A stretch of 64,000 nt of DNA from Leguminivora glycinivorella (taxonomy: Eukaryota; Arthropoda; Insecta; Lepidoptera; Tortricidae): contig NC_062978.1 in the NCBI RefSeq assembly GCF_023078275.1, positions 20,979,883 to 21,043,882 of the forward strand. Direction: 5' to 3'. The notes beneath the pieces are model-generated. The model searched no databases, was not told the DNA's origin, and saw only the letters and a program-made list of their open reading frames with translations. A program made the position numbers and the translations under genes. Below, in pieces: positions 60,351 to 64,000 of this stretch (position 1 is the stretch's first letter; every line of letters starts with the position of its first letter).

Positions 60351-60860
60351 TAATAATTTTTAACTAAAACTAGAGAACAACTTTAAACAACCACTAACAG
60401 TAAGCACATACCATAACAAACAAATGTATCACTAGAAAAGGCGCGAAATTCAAATTATTTATGCTAATATAGACGTTCACGCGTACATTTTTATATTTGC
60501 CCATTTTTTTCTAGTAACAGAAACAGCTTGATAGACTTTGCATATAAAAAAAACATATTGTTTCATAGACACTTTGCAATAAAAAAAAACTGTATTTTTC
60601 CTGCTTTACAAGACAGTTTGCTTCAACTTATGTTCGAAGACGCCAGATTTATAGCATAATCAATATAATCACTCGAGCAATTACGCAATTACAAAATTAA
60701 ACTGAAAACGGAACATATTACTTAAGGGAATACCTATAAAATTAAGGAAATATCAACACGAACTGTTTTTCGCGAATAATTTCACCAAATTGACGATGTT
60801 CCGTTGACAGGGGTAATTGAAGAGTTCAGCCCGAAAGGACAGCATCCATTGATGTTTTAA
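60351..60860. other. Unassigned AT-rich sequence
   Basis: No gene or repeat recognised. Confidence 0.4.
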
Positions 60861-60993
60861 CTTAACACTTTCGAAACCGGGCTCTACGCGGCGCTACGAC
60901 ATTTTCGCTACATACGGGGAAACCCATGTAATCGGCTACGCTTCTACGAGCGGTGTACCCGACAGTCGGGTTCTTGGTAGCGAAAGTGTTAAG
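60861..60993. mobile_element. MITE, CTTAACACTTTCG ends
   Basis: CTTAACACTTTCG at the left is exactly inverted at 60981-60993. The interior has CG-rich text. 133 bp. Confidence 0.65.
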
Positions 60994-61500
60994 CATCAAT
61001 GTATGCCGTGTATTTTCAATTTGCCTTCTGCCTGGGAGGTCCGATGTTGTAATTTGGTAATAACCGTGTTTAAAACGCAATGTACTTGTTTAAATAGACA
61101 ACATAATTCGAGAGGCTTGTTTGTTGTACAAATTAAGCCACTTGTTTGTCTTGAAAATTGATTTCACTGTAAACTTGTCGGGAAGAACAGGCACTGGGTT
61201 ATTAATTTGTCTCGTCGTCCAAGTAGGCAGTATAAACAAACAAAATAAACAAAATTGTTTATTTGGCAATATAAATTTAGTCAGTGGTACATTACGTCTT
61301 ATTTTTAAACTAAATTATGAACTTATTAACCAAAATTTAGACGAGGCACTTTTTCTTTTTGCCACAACTGTCAACAAAACCTTATTTGATTTTGATACAG
61401 ACATTAGAAAAAAGCGCTCAAAAAGTTCCTCCGCGCGAAAGAAGTGAAACTTCGTAAAATTGAAATGAAAATATAAGAGCTTGATGACGTGTATCTCTCT
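60994..61500. other. Unassigned
   Basis: The frame 61121-61447 has no recognisable domain; it is AT-rich and unsupported. Confidence 0.35.
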
Positions 61501-61996
61501 TAGGGTTGCAAATAATACGGTTTTTTTCTGGCTTAAAAAATACATGAAAAAAAAAAACGTGAAAAGAAACCAGTTTTTTTTCTGGAGTATGTTTTTTTCT
61601 AAAGTACGAAATCTCAAAATTTGCAAAGCAGTTTTAGACTTAATGTTAACTATTAAACGAATAACTTAAAGTTCTGCTCTTATAAAAGTAACATTTTACG
61701 AAATGTGTAGTTGGTAGTTATCACTATTTACTGTTGGCAACACGGCCGCCTCTCCACGCTGCACGTAGCATCGGGGATTCCCCAATAAACGTTTGTATAC
61801 TGAATGTTAATCGTATTAAAATGTACGTTATTGTTATTGAAACACGTTACAATACAAGTCACGAAAAACCGTTATTGTCGAATTATTTGTTCATGTGAAA
61901 AAAAAACATATTTAGAAAAAAAAACCATGGTTCTCGGTTTTTTTTTCATAATTCTGAAAAAAAAACATTTGTTTTTTTTTTCTATTTGCAACCCTA
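61501..61996. mobile_element. MITE, TAGGGTTGCAAATA ends
   Basis: TAGGGTTGCAAATA is inverted as TATTTGCAACCCTA. Many A8/T8 runs separated by GTT/CTG inside make low-complexity open frames that are not genes. 496 bp. Confidence 0.75.
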
Positions 61997-62139
61997 ATCT
62001 CACTCACAACACACTATTACTTTTTGAAAATATGAAGTGGCTGAAATTGATGGAACTAAAATAGTGACCTCATATTTTTTCTTTAAGAAAAACCTTATTA
62101 AAATTGCTTACGATAGGGTACTTTCCTATACTTAGAATA

Positions 62140-62180
62140 ATAGTTATTTACAAAACTTTTCCCCTCACTATAGCGAGAAA
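62140..62180 (+). repeat. MITE family K, minimal fragment
   Basis: ATAGTTATTTAC joins directly to AAAACTTTTCCCCTCACTATAGCGAG, another internal deletion of the family. Confidence 0.6.
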
Positions 62181-62327
62181 AGTCGAGGCGTCCAGTCTGC
62201 CTCTTGTCGTTGTTTACGCACTACAATAAGCCTTTTGTGTCTGACAAGTTCATCTCCAGGAAAACTAGAAAACAAATAAACATATTTGGTGCGAGTGAAT
62301 TAAAAAAAATCTTGTTGATAAGGCAAG

Positions 62328-62418
62328 CATTTTTGCAACAAACTTTAGTTGATCATTATTTTATTATTTGTAAATAAAAATAACAAAATAATGTACTACT
62401 AAAGTTTGTTGCAAAAAT
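62328..62418. repeat. 22 bp inverted repeat
   Basis: CATTTTTGCAACAAACTTTAGT (62328-62349) is exactly inverted at 62397-62418 across a 47-base AT-rich centre. Confidence 0.8.
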
Positions 62419-63155
62419 GAGGTCAAATATCATTATATAATACATCAAAAAATTATATAATCAATCAACAATCAATACCAGGTAAAAGTTTTATTATATA
62501 AATTATTTATTATGATCAACATTTTATGCTGACGCTACCGCGAATGCAAATCTCAATCTTTGAGCGTCATTAATGTATCATGCGTATTTGGTCGCACGTC
62601 AACGAAACTTATATTTCTATCCCGCTCTGCAAAATGGCCGTCAAAACAAAGACTGAATTTATAAATTATATTAGAAAATAAAATTTTTCATGTACTTACG
62701 AGTGAATAGTGATTCCATGCGATTTGTTTTTCCTTTTATAATGGTTTATGCAACGCATAAAAGCACACGAAAGCATTTTGGTTACGTTTTACCCATAAGA
62801 AATAATTTATAATTTCCTCACGTCACACGTCTCACGACATCCGATGCGCACGCAGTGCCCATTGCAACTGAAGGCAATCAGGCGACGGTCGCTTGATTTT
62901 TGAGGCCCACATTTGATTTGAGTGGCGCGTCACCTATCTTCCGCTATTTTACTTTAATCAAAGTGTTTACATAAACAAACTGCCATGCCGTGATTGGAAC
63001 TTTCAGTCCCAGGATCATGGGTTTAGCAGGCAAGGTCACGACCAACTGCGCCGAAGCGTTCGTCAACGAACTATAGATATATAGGTAGTAGGTTTGTTAT
63101 TGTACTATCTTGTTTTATTTTTCTTAGATTAGAATTTTATAACCTGAAAAGTAAT
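62419..63155. other. Unassigned
   Basis: No gene or repeat recognised. Confidence 0.4.
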
Positions 63156-63234
63156 GCTAACTTAATTCCTTTAATTTTAAATCGGAGTAAGTGAAGCTAA
63201 CTTAATTCCTCTAATTTTAAATCGGAGTAAGTAT
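63156..63234 (+). repeat. 40 bp direct tandem duplication
   Basis: GCTAACTTAATTCCTTTAAT...GGAGTAAGTGAA is repeated directly from 63196 with a few changes. Confidence 0.9.
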
Positions 63235-63515
63235 GACCGGAATTATTGTGACAGCTTTTTATTGACAGTTGATTGGTTTTAAAAGAAACTATTGTTTTAA
63301 GTGCCAGTTTTATGACGTTTCCCTTTTGTGTAGTGAAAATAACACAGATATACCATAGATCAAGCAAACGTATCTAGTATCTACTTAGCGTGTCAAATGA
63401 ACTCAGCAGTAAAATCCACTGAGCCATCCGTCTTTAATCGCAACATGCAGCTATCGGGCGTCAATTTTTGTAAGTTGACGTCAACAAAAACGTTCAAATG
63501 CCTCGTTACGTGATA

Positions 63516-64000
63516 TTGGGTTGGTAAGAAAGTAATGAGCGAATCATAACCAATATTGTAATTTTTATTTAATTTATTATTTTAATCATTTATCAAAAAT
63601 ATAACGGCCTTCGTTATCTACTACTTGTCTCCATCGTTCTGGTAAAGAATGAATAGCATCGGCGAAGAAGTTCTTAGGTTTAGATTCAAAAAACTCAGCT
63701 ATGTACTGTCGTAGATGGGCTTGATCATCGAACTTTTTTTCATTCAAGGCATTGCTTAGCGATCTGAACAATGCGTAATCCGTAGGTGCCAAGTCTGGAG
63801 AGTACGGTGGATGAGGTATCACTTTCCAACCTAGCTCCAATAGCTTTAGCCGAGTCACTTTTGCAATGTGTGGGCGAGCATTGTCGTGTAAGAAAAAAAC
63901 TTTAGCATGCTGTGGACGATTCTGACAGATTTTTTGGTTTAAATTTTCAAGCTGATTGCAGTATACTGATGCGGTAACAGTCATTCCACTTGGTAGGAGT
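63516..64000 (-). mobile_element. mariner transposon, 3' part (cut by window end)
   Basis: The terminal inverted repeat TTGGGTTGGTAAGAAAGTAA begins after a TA (63514-63515), and the transposase frame runs leftward into it. The other terminus lies beyond the window. Confidence 0.85.
63586..64000 (-). CDS. mariner transposase, C-terminal part (D34D)
   Basis: The frame is open to the window edge, with LLPSG before the internal Met at 63984, and ends at TGA next to 63586. HDNARPH carries the second catalytic Asp, and PPYSPDLAPTDY carries the third, 34 residues later (mariner D34D). The end SLPERWRQVVDNEGRYIF is the usual mariner C-terminus. The DNA-binding domain and first Asp are outside the window. 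No lesion is visible in this part, so the element may be young; whether it is complete cannot be told. In the family the enzyme cuts and pastes the element at TA sites. Confidence 0.9.
   Translation of the reverse strand, partial: LLPSGMTVTASVYCNQLENLNQKICQNRPQHAKVFFLHDNARPHIAKVTRLKLLELGWKVIPHPPYSPDLAPTDYALFRSLSNALNEKKFDDQAHLRQYIAEFFESKPKNFFADAIHSLPERWRQVVDNEGRYIFDK

Noticed and set aside
61315..62064. Phe/Lys-rich frames of 60-110 residues
   Set aside because: Low-complexity translation of A8/T8 runs in a MITE.
1..64000. CRISPR array, prophage, operon or defence-island organisation
   Set aside because: Spliced-gene signals, LINEs, SINEs, MITEs and mariner indicate an animal nuclear genome; no spaced direct repeats of CRISPR form were seen.

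Overview
This window looks like non-coding nuclear DNA from a moth or butterfly (Lepidoptera). It is AT-rich and has almost no long host reading frames. It is built from stacked transposable elements whose types are familiar from lepidopteran genomes: tRNA-derived SINEs, RTE-like 3' ends, CR1-group LINEs, BEL/Pao, mariner and many short palindromic MITEs. No bacterial operon, CRISPR array, rRNA or convincing functional tRNA gene is visible. The taxonomic call is inferred from repeat families known from memory, not from a search.

Layout. 0-5 kb: a CR1-group LINE with both ORFs (514-4536, ORF2 broken twice) sits inside a ~265 bp MITE and is flanked by a 5 bp target duplication; an RTE 3' end follows. 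5-12 kb: MITEs, two very large near-perfect inverted repeats (6200-6700, 7007-7376), two copies of a 160 bp MITE and a weak two-exon gene candidate (8470-8787). 12.4-14.9 kb: a SINE split by a gag-only retroelement that itself carries a Harbinger-like MITE. 18.7-21 kb: a ~2.3 kb foldback with a repeated 9-mer. 26.7-31.3 kb: a BEL/Pao deletion derivative with both LTRs. 33.5-38.2 kb: several copies of one MITE family, one of them split by a 2,017 bp palindromic element with tRNA-like sequence on both arms, then a tandem foldback. 41.0-41.7 kb: a 670 bp pure ATTTC array. 45-56 kb: four copies of a ~430 bp MITE plus SINEs. 58.6-60.4 kb: a CR1 fragment flanked by a 33 bp inverted repeat, and other LINE tails. 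63.5 kb to the end: the 3' part of a mariner on the minus strand.

Host gene content. The best host candidate is a short coding exon at 55827-55921 (+) with strong splice sites. Its 27-residue N-terminus resembles the start of insect very-long-chain fatty acid elongases. A CpG-rich stretch with a splice donor at 38693/38694 could be its non-coding first exon, about 17 kb upstream. If so, most of the second half of the window is one repeat-filled intron. The rest of that gene is not in the window.

The strongest unusual signals are the two giant foldback elements, the three-level nested insertion at 12.4-14.9 kb, the hairpin-anchored internal deletions shared by copies of one MITE family, and the inverted duplications at 6.2-7.4 kb. 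Evolutionary statements about these are inference. The inverted repeats, target duplications and copy-to-copy identities were read directly from the sequence by eye, without alignment software.
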